A stretch of DNA of 64,000 bases from Mesorhizobium sp. B2-1-8 (GCF_006442545.2 NZ_CP083952.1:1915501-1979500); one strand, 5' to 3'. Shown: positions 34,329 through 43,729, counted from the stretch's first letter. Numbers and translations are program-made. Notes: generated from the sequence alone by a model not told the origin.

Positions 34329-36212
34329 TTGAACAGAATCGAACGACTCACAAACGGGCGGCACTATCATTTGAGCGTCTGGCCGAGATGGTTGGCGGCG
34401 GTGATTGTCGCGTTTGGTTTTGTCGCCGCGGCCGCCTCGGGCGCCCAGGCCGAAGTTCGTTCGCTGAAGCTCTACCACCTCCACACGCACGAGAAGGCGG
34501 AGATCGTCTACAAGCGCAATGGCCGCTACGTTCCCGAGGGCCTGAGGAAGATCAACATCATCCTGCGCGACTGGCGCCGCAACGAGCCGACCAAGATGGA
34601 CCCGCGTCTGCTGGATCTGGTCTGGGAAGCGTATCGCGAAAGCGGCTCAACCGACTATATCCAGGTCGTCTGCGGCTATCGTTCGCCATCGACCAATTCG
34701 ATGCTGCGCAGCCGCAGCCGCGGCGTCGCCGAGAAGAGCCAGCATATGCTTGGCAAGGCGATGGATTTCTATATTCCCGGCGTGCCGCTGAAGAAGCTGC
34801 GCAATATCGGCCTCAAGATGCAGGGCGGTGGCGTCGGCTATTATCCGACCTCCGGTTCGCCATTCGTCCACATGGATGTCGGCAATGTGCGCCATTGGCC
34901 CGGCATCAGCCGCCAGGAACTGGTCAGCCTGTTCCCCAATGGCAAGACGCTGCATGTGCCGAGCGACGGCCGGCCGCTGCCCGGCTATGAACAGGCGCTG
35001 GCCTCCTATCAATCGCGCAAGGGTTCCGGCACTCCGAATATCGAAATGGCCAGCGCCGGCGGCAGCGGCAAGAAATCCGGCGGGTTCCTCTCTGCCTTGT
35101 TCGGCGGCGGTGGCGCCGACGAGGCCGACGACAGCGCCGACGTGGAAACCGCTTCGGCCGCACCTGCGCCCAAGGCTAGAAATCTGAAGCCGGCCGCGAC
35201 CGCGAAGAGCAGCAACCTGCCTGGTATCGCCATCGTGGCCCCGGAGAATGCCCAGCGCGCCGACATTCCTCAGGTTGCCGACGAGCAAGCCCCAGAGCCG
35301 GAGAAGAACACGCCGGAGACGATCATCGCGGCGCTGCCGGCCAAGGAAATCCCGCTGCCCGATTTCGCGCCGCGGCCGAAGGCCGATGTCGGCGCACAGC
35401 CTGAGAATGTTCCCTTCGCCATGGCGGATGCGACGGCCACCACCGAACAGGCGGTGGCGACCGCGCAGGCACCGGCGAACATGCCTTTCGGCAAGTCCGA
35501 TCCGGCAGCCATCGCGCAAGCCGCCGCCGCCGATCAGGCGCAGGTTGCCGTCAACAACATTCCCCTGCCGACATGGCGCCCCGAGCACTCGCTGCCAGCG
35601 GACCTCGCCCCGCCGCCCAGCAAGGATGTGCTGATGGCGCTGGCCGAAACGGCTGACCAGGACAAGACCGCGACGGATGCGTTCTCCGTGCTGCCGACAG
35701 CGCGTCCAGAGCCAACCAGGCCCGACGCCGTCAAGGCCGTGCTCGACGAAGCCAATGCCCAGGTCGGCACCGCCGCCGAATATCAGGTGGCTTCGTTGTC
35801 CGAAGAGCCGCGTTCGGCCTTCAACGATCCGTCGGGTGTCGATGCGGCGTCGCCGCGCCAAGCTGTTGCCGCCCGTCCTGCCGGTTCCGATCCGGTCGCC
35901 GCGATCGGCGCCGGCGTGAAGACGACCCGCAAGGAGGCCAGGGCCACCGCCCGCGATCAGAAACCCGGCCCCAGGGCCGTGGTGGTTGCCGCGGCGCCGC
36001 AGGCCGCCCGCTGGGCACTGACCAGCGGCGAGAACGTCGCTACCGTTTCGAGCGCGACGACCGCGCCGGGCTACGCCTACAACATCGTGCATACGCCGCC
36101 GAGCGAGGTCTATACGGCCGGCTTCCAGCCGAGCAACCAGATGGCCGACGCCAGCCGCTTCACCGGCAATGCCGTCAAGTTCCTGTCGGTCGCCCGCTTC
36201 CAGACGAAGTAA
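34329..36212 (+). CDS. DUF882 (YcbK/MepK-like, M15) exported protein with long C-terminal extension
   Basis: About 628 residues from TTG 34329 (AAGG 9 bases upstream); a TTG at 34284 or 34374 is possible because no ATG fits, so the start is uncertain. A signal peptide or anchor (about WLAAVIVAFGFVAAAASGAQA) precedes the DUF882 domain of about 150 residues, with zinc ligands in SQHMLGKAMDFYIPGV and FVHMD, as in murein endopeptidase MepK. Residues beyond about 240 are a low-complexity Ala/Pro/Lys/Asp tail with repeated short blocks such as IPLPDFAPRP and IPLPTWRPE. The tail exceeds the catalytic part in size. Likely peptidoglycan cross-link cleavage in the periplasm. Confidence 0.8.
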   Translation: MNRIERLTNGRHYHLSVWPRWLAAVIVAFGFVAAAASGAQAEVRSLKLYHLHTHEKAEIVYKRNGRYVPEGLRKINIILRDWRRNEPTKMDPRLLDLVWEAYRESGSTDYIQVVCGYRSPSTNSMLRSRSRGVAEKSQHMLGKAMDFYIPGVPLKKLRNIGLKMQGGGVGYYPTSGSPFVHMDVGNVRHWPGISRQELVSLFPNGKTLHVPSDGRPLPGYEQALASYQSRKGSGTPNIEMASAGGSGKKSGGFLSALFGGGGADEADDSADVETASAAPAPKARNLKPAATAKSSNLPGIAIVAPENAQRADIPQVADEQAPEPEKNTPETIIAALPAKEIPLPDFAPRPKADVGAQPENVPFAMADATATTEQAVATAQAPANMPFGKSDPAAIAQAAAADQAQVAVNNIPLPTWRPEHSLPADLAPPPSKDVLMALAETADQDKTATDAFSVLPTARPEPTRPDAVKAVLDEANAQVGTAAEYQVASLSEEPRSAFNDPSGVDAASPRQAVAARPAGSDPVAAIGAGVKTTRKEARATARDQKPGPRAVVVAAAPQAARWALTSGENVATVSSATTAPGYAYNIVHTPPSEVYTAGFQPSNQMADASRFTGNAVKFLSVARFQTK

Positions 36213-36233
36213 CGAACAGACCACAATATTGCT

Positions 36234-36265
36234 GAAGCCGCGCCGGGCGACCCGCGCGGCTTTTT
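36234..36265 (+). terminator. Terminator of the DUF882 gene
   Basis: AAGCCGCGC pairs with GCGCGGCTT around a GGGCGACCC-containing loop, with TTTTTG following, 22 bases past the stop. Confidence 0.85.
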
Positions 36266-36324
36266 GCTGTCCAGAGGTGCGACGCGTGCGGCACTGGCGG
36301 TAGCATCGGCCGCGAAAGGTTATT

Positions 36325-36963
36325 TCATTTCGCGAGTTTGCTCGCGGCGCGTGCGAGCGCTTCGATCTCGTCCCACTTGCCGGCCTTGACCATGTCGTCG
36401 GGCGCCACCCACGAGCCGCCGACGCAGACGACATTGGACAGGCCGAGATAATCGGCCGCGTTCTTGCCGGTGATGCCGCCGGTCGGGCAGAACTTGACGT
36501 CCGCCAGTGGCGAGGCAAAAGCCTTGAGCGAAGCGATGCCGCCGGACTGTTCGGCCGGGAAGAATTTCAGGAAGCGCAGGCCGGCTTCGCGCGCGGCCAT
36601 GATCTCGCCGGGCGTGATGGCGCCGGGCAGCAACGGAACCTCGCTGTCGGCGGCGGCAGCCAGAAGCTCGCGGGTGATGCCGGGGCTGACGATGAAGCGC
36701 GAACCGGCGCCGGCTGCCTCGTCGAACTGCTTGCTGTCAAGAATGGTGCCGGCGCCGACGATGGCCTCCTCGACCTCGCCCGCCACACGACGGATCGCTT
36801 CGAGCGCATCCGCGGTCCTGAGCGTAATCTCGATCGCAGGCAAGCCGCCGCGCGCCAGAGCACGGGCCAGCGGCACCGCATCGGCGACGTTGGCGATCTT
36901 CAACACCGGAATGACTGGCTGGCCATTGAGGAGCGACAGGAGTTTCTCGGTCTTGCTGGGCAT
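36325..36963 (-). CDS. eda: 2-keto-3-deoxy-6-phosphogluconate aldolase
   Basis: 212 residues, the Entner-Doudoroff aldolase splitting KDPG into pyruvate and glyceraldehyde-3-phosphate; related members act on 4-hydroxy-2-oxoglutarate. PVLKIANVADAVPLARAL opens the barrel; the catalytic glutamate is in IEITLRT, the phosphate/pyruvate site in VGAGTILDSKQ, and the Schiff-base lysine in LKFFPAE. PTGGI near the end is also a hallmark. ATG 36963 has GGAGAG before it. It is a lone gene here; other Entner-Doudoroff genes are not in the window. Confidence 0.94.
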   Translation of the reverse strand: MPSKTEKLLSLLNGQPVIPVLKIANVADAVPLARALARGGLPAIEITLRTADALEAIRRVAGEVEEAIVGAGTILDSKQFDEAAGAGSRFIVSPGITRELLAAAADSEVPLLPGAITPGEIMAAREAGLRFLKFFPAEQSGGIASLKAFASPLADVKFCPTGGITGKNAADYLGLSNVVCVGGSWVAPDDMVKAGKWDEIEALARAASKLAK

Positions 36964-37162
36964 CTGTCTCTCCTTGTCAGGCCGCATCGAAGGGAATTTC
37001 AACCGATTAGCAGACGGGTATTGCCCTGTCCACGAAACCGGTCGCGGCGCGATGTCACGCGCTGCCATCAAGCTTAAAGGTTCTTTCTCGACAAGGCCAT
37101 GACAGGCAGCCCGACCCGTTTCGCCTTGAATCGGCTTCCACGAGCGTCTAGTTGCTCAGGCA

Positions 37163-38095
37163 ATGACAACACCGCCCGCGCCATCCCAGCCAGTTCGCGT
37201 CGCCGCGCTCTACCGTTTTGCCCGGCTCGACGCCTTCGAGGCGTTGCGCGCGCCGCTTGCAGCCTTCTGCTGCGGCCGCGGCATCAAGGGTACGCTGCTC
37301 CTGGCTCACGAGGGCATCAACGGAACCGTAGCCGGCAGCGAGGAAGCGATCGCCGCGCTGATCGAACATATCCAAGCCATCGACGGCCTGGCGGGCCTCG
37401 AGGTCAAGTACAGCAGTGCCGCGGCCATGCCGTTCCACCGCATGAAGGTGCGGCTGAAGCGCGAGATCGTCACCATGGGCGTCGAGACTATCGACCCGGC
37501 GGCAAGCGCGGGCACCTATGTCGAACCGGGCGACTGGAATGCGCTGATCTCGCAACCCGACACGATCGTCATCGATACGCGCAACGCCTATGAGGTCTCG
37601 ATCGGCACCTTCAAGGGCGCCGTCGATCCGGCGACGGCGAGCTTTCGCGAGTTCCCGGCCTGGGTGGAAGCGCATCGGGCGGATCTCGAAGGCCGCAAGG
37701 TGGCGATGTTCTGCACCGGCGGCATACGCTGCGAAAAGGCGACCGCCTATGTGAAGTCGCTCGGCTTCGAGGACGTGTTCCACCTCAGGGGCGGCATTCT
37801 CAAATACCTCGAGGAGGTTCCATCCGAACAGAGCCTCTGGCAAGGCGAATGCTTCGTCTTCGACGAGCGGGTTTCGGTGTCGCAAGGCCTCGCGGAGGGC
37901 GCAGCGGAATTGTGCCGCGCGTGCCGCCATCCGCTGACGGAGAGCGACCTGATGTCGCCGAAATATGCCGCCGGGGTTTCGTGCCCGCATTGCTTCGACG
38001 CCCGCTCGGATGAGGACCGCAAGCGCTACGCAGAGCGCCAGCGGCAGGTCGAGCTCGCGCAAGCCCGGGGCAGGGGACCGCATATCGGATCCTGA
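37163..38095 (+). CDS. trhO: tRNA uridine(34) hydroxylase, rhodanese family (UPF0176)
   Basis: 310 residues. TrhO makes 5-hydroxyuridine at the wobble base of certain tRNAs. An N-terminal acylphosphatase-like domain ([33 protein letters not shown]) precedes the rhodanese domain ([17 protein letters not shown]) with the catalytic Cys184 in [11 protein letters not shown]-terminal zinc-ribbon-like set CRACRHP and SCPHCFD follows, as in other members. Length is normal. No strong Shine-Dalgarno is visible before ATG 37163. It is divergent from eda. Confidence 0.92.
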   Translation: MTTPPAPSQPVRVAALYRFARLDAFEALRAPLAAFCCGRGIKGTLLLAHEGINGTVAGSEEAIAALIEHIQAIDGLAGLEVKYSSAAAMPFHRMKVRLKREIVTMGVETIDPAASAGTYVEPGDWNALISQPDTIVIDTRNAYEVSIGTFKGAVDPATASFREFPAWVEAHRADLEGRKVAMFCTGGIRCEKATAYVKSLGFEDVFHLRGGILKYLEEVPSEQSLWQGECFVFDERVSVSQGLAEGAAELCRACRHPLTESDLMSPKYAAGVSCPHCFDARSDEDRKRYAERQRQVELAQARGRGPHIGS

Positions 38096-38213
38096 TCGAG
38101 GCGCCGGGGCCGGGCAAACCGGGGCCGCCTGTCATTGCAATGTCAAGCTTCGGGACCTACGTCTTCGGCGTTCGAAACCTGCCCGTTCGGGCGGGCAAAT
38201 CCTGGAGGCATTG

Positions 38214-38951
38214 ATGTTCGATCCCAAGAAGCTTCTCGACGATCTGCTCGGCTCGCAAGTTCCCGGCACCAGCGGCACGGTCCGCGACAAGGCCGGCCAG
38301 GCGGTGCAGATGGCCAGGGACAATCCGCTGGCCGCCGGTGCGCTGGCGGCCGTGCTGCTTGGGACCGGTGCCGGCCGGCAGGTGACGGGTGCCGCGGTGA
38401 AGCTCGGCGGGTTGGCCGCCATCGGTGGCCTCGCCTACAAGGCCTACCAGAACTACAAGGCCGGCAACGCACCGGAACAGGCGCCCGCCGCCGGCGAGCC
38501 GGAATTGCTGCCGCCACCCAAGGACACTGCCTTCCACCCGTCGCAGGCGCCGCAAGGCGAGGATGAGTTCACGCTAACCCTGGTGCGGGCGATGATCTCG
38601 GCGGCCAAGGCCGACGGCCATGTCGACGACGAGGAACGCCAGAAGATCGCCGGCAAGCTCAGCCTCGCCGGGATCGGCACCGATGCTGAAAAATTCCTGA
38701 TGGCGGAGCTGGAGAGCCCGCTCGACCTCGACACGCTGGTGGCCGGCGCCAGGACCGATGCGCAGAAGCTCGAGCTTTATACGGCGTCGCGCCTCACCAT
38801 CGACCCCGATACGCGTGCCGAGCGCGGTTACCTCGACCTGCTTGCCGGGCGGCTTGGCCTGCCGGATGCCCTGATCGACCATGTCGAGGCAACGGTTTCG
38901 GCGGCGAAAGTGCCCACCGCCAAGGGTACTTCACTCAATCCGCGCTGGTAA
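38214..38951 (+). CDS. DUF533 (YebE-like) membrane-associated protein
   Basis: 245 residues. The N-terminus MFDPKKLLDDLLGSQVPG is standard for this family; a Gly/Ala-rich hydrophobic stretch (about 38-68) may enter or lie on the membrane. After a short Pro-rich linker, the C-terminal all-helical domain (about 110-240; FTLTLVRAMISAAKADGHVDDEERQKI) resembles the TerB-like fold that binds metal through acidic residues. GGAGG at 38202-38206 selects ATG 38214. YebE expression is stress-linked in enterics; here the role is unknown. Confidence 0.85.
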   Translation: MFDPKKLLDDLLGSQVPGTSGTVRDKAGQAVQMARDNPLAAGALAAVLLGTGAGRQVTGAAVKLGGLAAIGGLAYKAYQNYKAGNAPEQAPAAGEPELLPPPKDTAFHPSQAPQGEDEFTLTLVRAMISAAKADGHVDDEERQKIAGKLSLAGIGTDAEKFLMAELESPLDLDTLVAGARTDAQKLELYTASRLTIDPDTRAERGYLDLLAGRLGLPDALIDHVEATVSAAKVPTAKGTSLNPRW

Positions 38952-38984
38952 CCCGGATTGGCACAGAGGGCCCCGGAGGCGTTT

Positions 38985-39092
38985 ACCTTTCGTTAACTCA
39001 GGAAGCGCATGATTCTACACAGTCGGATCGGCTTTTCCTCCTCCCAAGCCCGGTTCAGATCAGGGCGGTCGCCAATGACCGCCCTTTTTGTC
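38985..39092 (+). ncRNA. Probable trans-acting sRNA, alpha-r14-like, with CCUCCUCCC loop
   Basis: In the 302-bp gap after the DUF533 gene, GGCTT (39030-39034) pairs with AAGCC (39046-39050) and presents a loop containing CCTCCTCCC (39037-39045). A textbook terminator follows: GGGCGGTC (39063-39070), GCCAAT loop, GACCGCCC (39077-39084) and TTTTTG. A CCUCCUCCC anti-Shine-Dalgarno loop before an intrinsic terminator is the hallmark of the rhizobial alpha-r14 family (also seen in related AbcR-type RNAs). These act with Hfq on transporter and metabolic mRNAs. The 5' end is a guess from family length; no clear promoter was found. Confidence 0.7.
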
Positions 39093-39253
39093 GGTGCTCG
39101 CCGGGTTCTCTCCCAAGAAACGCGTTTCACTTTTCGAGGGCATGCCCCGGTGGCCGCGCTTGCCATCGCTGCCATCATTTGCGATGCCTTCTCCACTCGA
39201 ACCAAACTTGTGGATCGGGCGAGCACGCACAGCGCTGCCGGAGGACAACTGCC

Positions 39254-40009
39254 ATGACCGAGCAAAAAACCGCCATCGTCACCGGCGCCGGCACCGGGAT
39301 CGGCAAGAGCGTCGCCACGGCATTGCTCAAGGCGGGCTGGAACACGGTGTTCTGCGGGCGCCGCAAGCCGGTGCTGGATGCCGCGATCGCCAAGATCGGC
39401 CCGACCGAGGCCGGGGCATTGGCGGTTGCCTGCGACATCAGCAAGGCCGGCGAGGTCGACGATCTGTTCGAGACTGTGGCGGAGGCGTTCGGCCGCGTCG
39501 ACCTGCTCTTCAACAATGCCGGCATGGGCTACAAGTCGACGCCGATCGACGAGATCCCGGTCGAGGTGTGGAACGATATTGTCGGCGTCAATCTTACCGG
39601 TTCGTTCCTGTGCGCGCGCGCTGCCTTCGGCGCCATGCGCAAGCAGAAGCCGATGGGCGGCCGCATCATCAACAACGGCTCGGTGTCGGCCTATGCGCCG
39701 CGTCCGGGCTCCGTGCCCTATACGGCGACCAAGCACGCCATCACCGGTCTCACCAAGACGCTGGCGCTCGACGGCCGTCCCTTCGACATCGCTTGCGGCC
39801 AGATCGACATCGGCAATGCGCTGACCGAGATGGCGCAGCCGATGACGGTAGGCGTGCCGCAGGCCAATGGCTCGATCGCCGCCGAAGCGGTGATGGATGT
39901 CCAGCGCGTTGCCGACGCGGTGCTTCACATGGCGAGCTTGCCGCTCGACGCCAATGTGCTGTTCATGACCGTGATGGCGACGAAGATGCCGTTTGTCGGC
40001 CGCGGATAG
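39254..40009 (+). CDS. Short-chain dehydrogenase/reductase
   Basis: 251 residues, classical SDR. Cofactor motif TGAGTGIGKS (10-19), with CGRRK after strand 2 suggesting NADP preference; NNAG, then the catalytic Ser in NNGSVSAYAPRPG and YTATK for Tyr and Lys. The C-terminal part includes DIGNALTEMAQPM, a substrate-lid region. Substrate unknown; 3-oxoacyl-ACP-reductase-like annotation would be only by similarity. GGAGG stands 7-11 bases before ATG 39254. Confidence 0.9.
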   Translation: MTEQKTAIVTGAGTGIGKSVATALLKAGWNTVFCGRRKPVLDAAIAKIGPTEAGALAVACDISKAGEVDDLFETVAEAFGRVDLLFNNAGMGYKSTPIDEIPVEVWNDIVGVNLTGSFLCARAAFGAMRKQKPMGGRIINNGSVSAYAPRPGSVPYTATKHAITGLTKTLALDGRPFDIACGQIDIGNALTEMAQPMTVGVPQANGSIAAEAVMDVQRVADAVLHMASLPLDANVLFMTVMATKMPFVGRG

Positions 40010-40091
40010 CCGCCAAGCATTGGTCGAGCGAAGCACCTACCGCATGTCGCGCTGAGACGGGTTCAGACGACGCGCTTCAGGTTTTTGTCTC

Positions 40092-40135
40092 GATGCATTC
40101 GCCGAAGCCGCTGCCCACTTTGGGCGATGTGCATC
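40092..40135. repeat. Hairpin overlapping the SHOCT gene stop
   Basis: GATGCATTCGCC (40092-40103) pairs with GGCGATGTGCATC (40123-40135) with one bulge. The flanking GACGCGCTTCAGGTTTTTGTCTC (two adjacent blocks at 40068-40090) resembles an intergenic sequence common in Mesorhizobium, so this may be a worn repeat. There is no terminator-type T-run on the minus strand. Confidence 0.4.
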
Positions 40136-40496
40136 AATCGCCGAGCACTCGCCGTCGCCCCTCGAACTCGTTCTTGTCGATTTCGCCGCGCGCGAAGCGC
40201 TCCTTGAGAATGTCAACAGGCGTGCGACCCGGCAGCGCGTGGTGATGAGGTGGCATTACAACCGCCCCGCCCAGCCAGCGAGTGAGAGGCAGAACGGCAG
40301 CAGCCACCAACACGACGAAAAAGAGGATCATGAACAACGGACCGAAAATCATCGCCCAACCTCCGCCCCACCACATCATGCGGGGACCATAGGCATACCT
40401 GTCGGCATCCGGCAGTGCCTGTGCCCATGCAGCGCCGGGCGCAAGGGCCAGGATCGCGCTGATTGCCGTAGGTGACTTCATCAAAGCTTTCCGCAT
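40134..40496 (-). CDS. Small membrane protein with SHOCT domain
   Basis: 120 residues. A cleavable or anchoring N-terminal hydrophobic segment (about 10-26, ending AWAQ) is followed by a short His/Tyr/Trp-rich patch (YGPRMMWWGGGW), a strong membrane helix (about 50-74) and a C-terminal SHOCT motif (PVDILKERFARGEIDKNEFEGRRRVL). SHOCT domains are short oligomerisation modules. Such proteins often accompany copper or periplasmic stress genes, but none is beside it here. ATG 40496 has AGGAC at suitable spacing. The gap 40497-40684 shows no further gene. Confidence 0.75.
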   Translation of the reverse strand: MRKALMKSPTAISAILALAPGAAWAQALPDADRYAYGPRMMWWGGGWAMIFGPLFMILFFVVLVAAAVLPLTRWLGGAVVMPPHHHALPGRTPVDILKERFARGEIDKNEFEGRRRVLGD

Positions 40497-40684
40497 GGGA
40501 TTGTCCTATCGCTGACGATTGTCATCCTACACGTCAGGCAGCCCGGCATTTTGCGCTGGATCAAACGCCTGCTTTTTTGCTCCGGGTCATCATGCGGCGG
40601 CGATGCTTGCGACGCCGAGACTGCGACTGGACCGTCGCGAAGACGCGCTTGATAACAACAAGGCTTGGAGCGCGTCGCTCGAGC

Positions 40685-41869
40685 TCACTTTGTCAGGAAC
40701 GCTCCGATCCGCTCCAGCGCGCGCAGGATGTTCTCCTCGGAATTGGCGTAGGAGAGCCTGATATAGCCTTCGCCGAGAATGCCGAAATCGGGGCCGCCGA
40801 TCAGCGCCACGCCGGCCTCGTCGAGCAGGGCCGAGGCGAGCTTCTTGGCCTTCCAGCCGGTCTTCGATACATTGGGGAAGGCATAGAAGGCGCCCTTGGG
40901 CGTGATGCAGGAGACGTTTGGCAGGGCGTTCAGGCCTTCGACCACGATCTTCCGGCGGTTGTCGAAGGCGCGCATCATCTTGTCGACGTCGTCCTGCGGG
41001 CCGTCGATCGCAGCGATGCCGGCGAACTGGCTCGGCGCGTTGACGCAGGACCAGCAATTGACCGCCAGCTTGCGCACCTTGTCGTAGAGATGGGCGCCCT
41101 TGTCGCCGTTCGGCCAGATCGACCAGCCCATGCGCCAGCCGGTCATTGCCCAGGTCTTCGACCAGCCATTGAGTACGATCAGCCGGTCGCGGATCTCGGG
41201 AAAGCCGAGCAGCGAGCAATGCGTCTCGCCGTCATAGGTCATGACGTCGTAGATCTCGTCGGAGAGGATGGCGACGTCGGGGTGCTTCTCCAGCCCCTTG
41301 ACCAGTTTTTCGATCTCGGCCCGGGGCGTGACGCCGCCGGTCGGGTTGGCCGGCGAGTTGAGGATCAGGAGTCTGGTCTTCGGCGTGATCAGCGCCAGCG
41401 TCTCTTGCGCCGAGAAGGCGAAGCCGTTCTCCTCGCGCATCGGCACGGGAATGGGGGTTGCACCGGTGAATTCGATCATCGAGCGGTAGATGGGAAAGCC
41501 GGGGTCGGGATAGAGGATCTCCGCGCCGGGTTCGCCAAACATCAGGATGGCGGCGAACATGGTCGGCTTGCCGCCGGGCATGATCATCACCGCCTCGGGC
41601 GAGACCTCGACGCCGGTGGTGGTCAGCGTGCGCCGCACCACCGCCTCGCGCGTTGCCAGAAGGCCGTTGGCCGGCGTGTAGCCATGATGGCCGTCACGCA
41701 GCGCCTTGATCGCCGCCTCGACGATGTGCTGCGGCGTCTTGAAGTCGGGTTGGCCGATGCCGAGATTGACGATGTCGCGGCCCTGTTGGGCAAGTGCCGT
41801 TGCTCGCGCCAGCACGGCAAAGGCGTTTTCCTCGCCGAGACGGTCGAAGGCCGAAATCGTGTGGAGCAT
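40685..41869 (-). CDS. Class I/II pyridoxal-phosphate aminotransferase (aspartate aminotransferase-like)
   Basis: 394 residues. Class I blocks are clear: NLGIGQPDFKTP, GYTPANGLLATREA, NSPANPTGG with the PLP-binding Asn, LSDEIYD, the Schiff-base lysine in NGWSKTWAMTGWRMGW, and IRLSYANSEENI with the substrate-carboxylate arginine. Members of this branch act on aspartate, aromatic amino acids or similar; specificity cannot be read from sequence alone. ATG 41869 fits the family start (MLHTISAFDRL). Divergent from the acetyltransferase gene across 83 bases. Confidence 0.9.
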   Translation of the reverse strand: MLHTISAFDRLGEENAFAVLARATALAQQGRDIVNLGIGQPDFKTPQHIVEAAIKALRDGHHGYTPANGLLATREAVVRRTLTTTGVEVSPEAVMIMPGGKPTMFAAILMFGEPGAEILYPDPGFPIYRSMIEFTGATPIPVPMREENGFAFSAQETLALITPKTRLLILNSPANPTGGVTPRAEIEKLVKGLEKHPDVAILSDEIYDVMTYDGETHCSLLGFPEIRDRLIVLNGWSKTWAMTGWRMGWSIWPNGDKGAHLYDKVRKLAVNCWSCVNAPSQFAGIAAIDGPQDDVDKMMRAFDNRRKIVVEGLNALPNVSCITPKGAFYAFPNVSKTGWKAKKLASALLDEAGVALIGGPDFGILGEGYIRLSYANSEENILRALERIGAFLTK

Positions 41870-41952
41870 TTTTCCCGTCCCTGTGGTTCTTACTCTGCGG
41901 CAGCGTTTTTGTGAGCGTCCGCTCGCAAAAGTCAAACGGATTGGAGTTTCTG

Positions 41953-42639
41953 GTGTCGGAAAATCTTGAAAATTGGCAGCCGCGCCCGCGGCCCGAGCGC
42001 AAGGTGCTGGAGGGCCGCTATGTCAGGCTCGAGCCGCTGAGTGCCGCAACACATGGCGACGGCCTCTATGAAGCGTCGTCCGTAGCCGATGTCGACGGCC
42101 GCTTCGCCTGGCTGCCCGATTATCCGCCGGAAACCCGCACCGCCTTCCAGCCCTGGCTGGACAAGGTGGAGGCGAGCGAGGATCCACTGTTCTTCGCGGT
42201 CATCGACAAGGCCGGCGGCAAGATAGCGGGACGCCAGACGCTGATGCGCATCGATCCGGCCTATGGCGTCATCGAGATCGGCAACATCTACTGGGGACCG
42301 CTCATTTCGCGCAAGCCGGCGGCGACGGAAGCGCAGTTCCTGTTCATGAAATACATCTTCGACGAACTCGGCTATCGCCGCTACGAGTGGAAGTGCAACA
42401 ACCGCAACGAGCCGTCGAAGCGCGCGGCGGAACGGTTCGGCTTCAAGTTCGAGGGCATTTTCCGCCAGCATCTCATCGTCAAGGGTGAAAACCGCGACAC
42501 CGCGTGGTATTCGATCATCGACAAGGAATGGCCGGCTCTGCGCAAGGCCTATGAAGCATGGCTCGATCCGGCCAACTTCGACGCCGATGGCCAGCAAAAA
42601 CGCCGCCTGGAGGATTTTCGCGCGGAATTCGGCGCGTAA
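41953..42639 (+). CDS. GNAT N-acetyltransferase, RimJ/RimL type
   Basis: 228 residues starting at GTG 41953, with GGAG 6 bases upstream. The family start LEGRYVRLEPLS, the middle IGNIYWGPLISRKPAATEAQFLFMKYIFDELGYRR (given in parts here: IGNIYWGP, RRYEWKCNNRNEPS) and AAERFGFKFEGIFRQH are typical of the subgroup acting on protein N-termini or small molecules. Substrate unknown. The stop is 14 bases before the CDF exporter start, so the two are likely cotranscribed. Confidence 0.85.
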   Translation: MSENLENWQPRPRPERKVLEGRYVRLEPLSAATHGDGLYEASSVADVDGRFAWLPDYPPETRTAFQPWLDKVEASEDPLFFAVIDKAGGKIAGRQTLMRIDPAYGVIEIGNIYWGPLISRKPAATEAQFLFMKYIFDELGYRRYEWKCNNRNEPSKRAAERFGFKFEGIFRQHLIVKGENRDTAWYSIIDKEWPALRKAYEAWLDPANFDADGQQKRRLEDFRAEFGA

Positions 42640-42653
42640 CGGGAGTTTGCCAT

Positions 42654-43637
42654 TTGGCGCATACCCACGATCACAGCGGGCACGATCACGGCGGGCATGA
42701 CCACGGCGCCGGCCATATGCATGGCTCGACCGACAAGAAGCGCGTCCTGATCGCGGCCTGCCTGACCGCGGGCTTCATGGTGGCGGAGGCGCTCGGCGGC
42801 CTGTTTACGGGGTCGCTGGCGCTGCTGGCCGATGCCGGCCACATGCTCGCCGACGCCATTGCGCTCGGCCTGGCCTGGTATGCCTTCCATCTGGCAGGCC
42901 GGCCGGCGACCGGCCAGCTCACCTATGGGTTCGGCCGGGTCAAGACGCTGGTAGCCTACACCAACGGCATCGCCATCTTCGTCATCGCGCTGTGGATCGT
43001 CTACGAGGCATGGAATCGCCTGCTGACACCGGCGCCGGTGCTGGGCGGACCGATGCTGGTGGTGGCGATCCTCGGCCTGCTGGTCAATATAGGTTCCTTC
43101 CTGGTGCTGCATGGCGGCGATCGAGACAACCTCAACATGCGTGGCGCCATCCTGCATGTGCTTGGCGATCTGCTCGGCTCGGCCGCCGCGATCGTGGCGG
43201 CACTGGTCATCGTGGCGACCGGCTGGACGCCGATCGACCCGATCCTGTCCGTGCTGGTCTCGCTGCTGATCCTGTCCACCGCCTGGTCGCTGATGCGCGC
43301 CGCCGCCCACGTCCTGCTCGAAGGCGTGCCGCCAAGCCTCGACCGCGACCTGATCGCCGGGGATATCCAGACAACAGTCAAGGGCGTGCGCGAAGTGCAC
43401 CATATGCATATCTGGTCGATCGACGGCACGAGCAGCATGGCGACACTGCACGCCTGCCTTGACGAGGGCGTCGATGCGCATCAGGCGGTCAGTGCCATCA
43501 AGAAGCGGCTTGCCAGCGAGCACGGCATCAGCCATGCCACCGTGGAATCGGAATTCGGCCAGTGCGCCGACGATGGCGACGACCACGAGCATGAGCATGA
43601 GCACGATGCGGCCCCGCATCATGGCCACTATCACTAG
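42654..43637 (+). CDS. Cation diffusion facilitator metal exporter (ZitB/CzcD-like)
   Basis: 327 residues, start TTG 42654 supported by GGGAG 8 bases upstream and by the family N-terminus. Six membrane helices (about 29-210) carry metal-site motifs DAGHMLAD in helix 2 and HVLGDLLGS in helix 5; the cytoplasmic domain has VREVHHMHIWSIDG. Both ends are His-rich (HTHDHSGHDHGGHDH; HEHEHEHD...HHGHYH), suggesting Zn, Co or Ni. It exports the metal from cytosol against protons. Operon partner of the acetyltransferase gene by spacing. Confidence 0.92.
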   Translation: MAHTHDHSGHDHGGHDHGAGHMHGSTDKKRVLIAACLTAGFMVAEALGGLFTGSLALLADAGHMLADAIALGLAWYAFHLAGRPATGQLTYGFGRVKTLVAYTNGIAIFVIALWIVYEAWNRLLTPAPVLGGPMLVVAILGLLVNIGSFLVLHGGDRDNLNMRGAILHVLGDLLGSAAAIVAALVIVATGWTPIDPILSVLVSLLILSTAWSLMRAAAHVLLEGVPPSLDRDLIAGDIQTTVKGVREVHHMHIWSIDGTSSMATLHACLDEGVDAHQAVSAIKKRLASEHGISHATVESEFGQCADDGDDHEHEHEHDAAPHHGHYH

Positions 43638-43729
43638 GTCCGATCGATGACCATCAATCGGATCTGCCTCAGGAGTTCTCCAGCCTTGAAACTCAGCCCG
43701 ATGAACGACCGGCGCTCCGGTGGTGCGGC

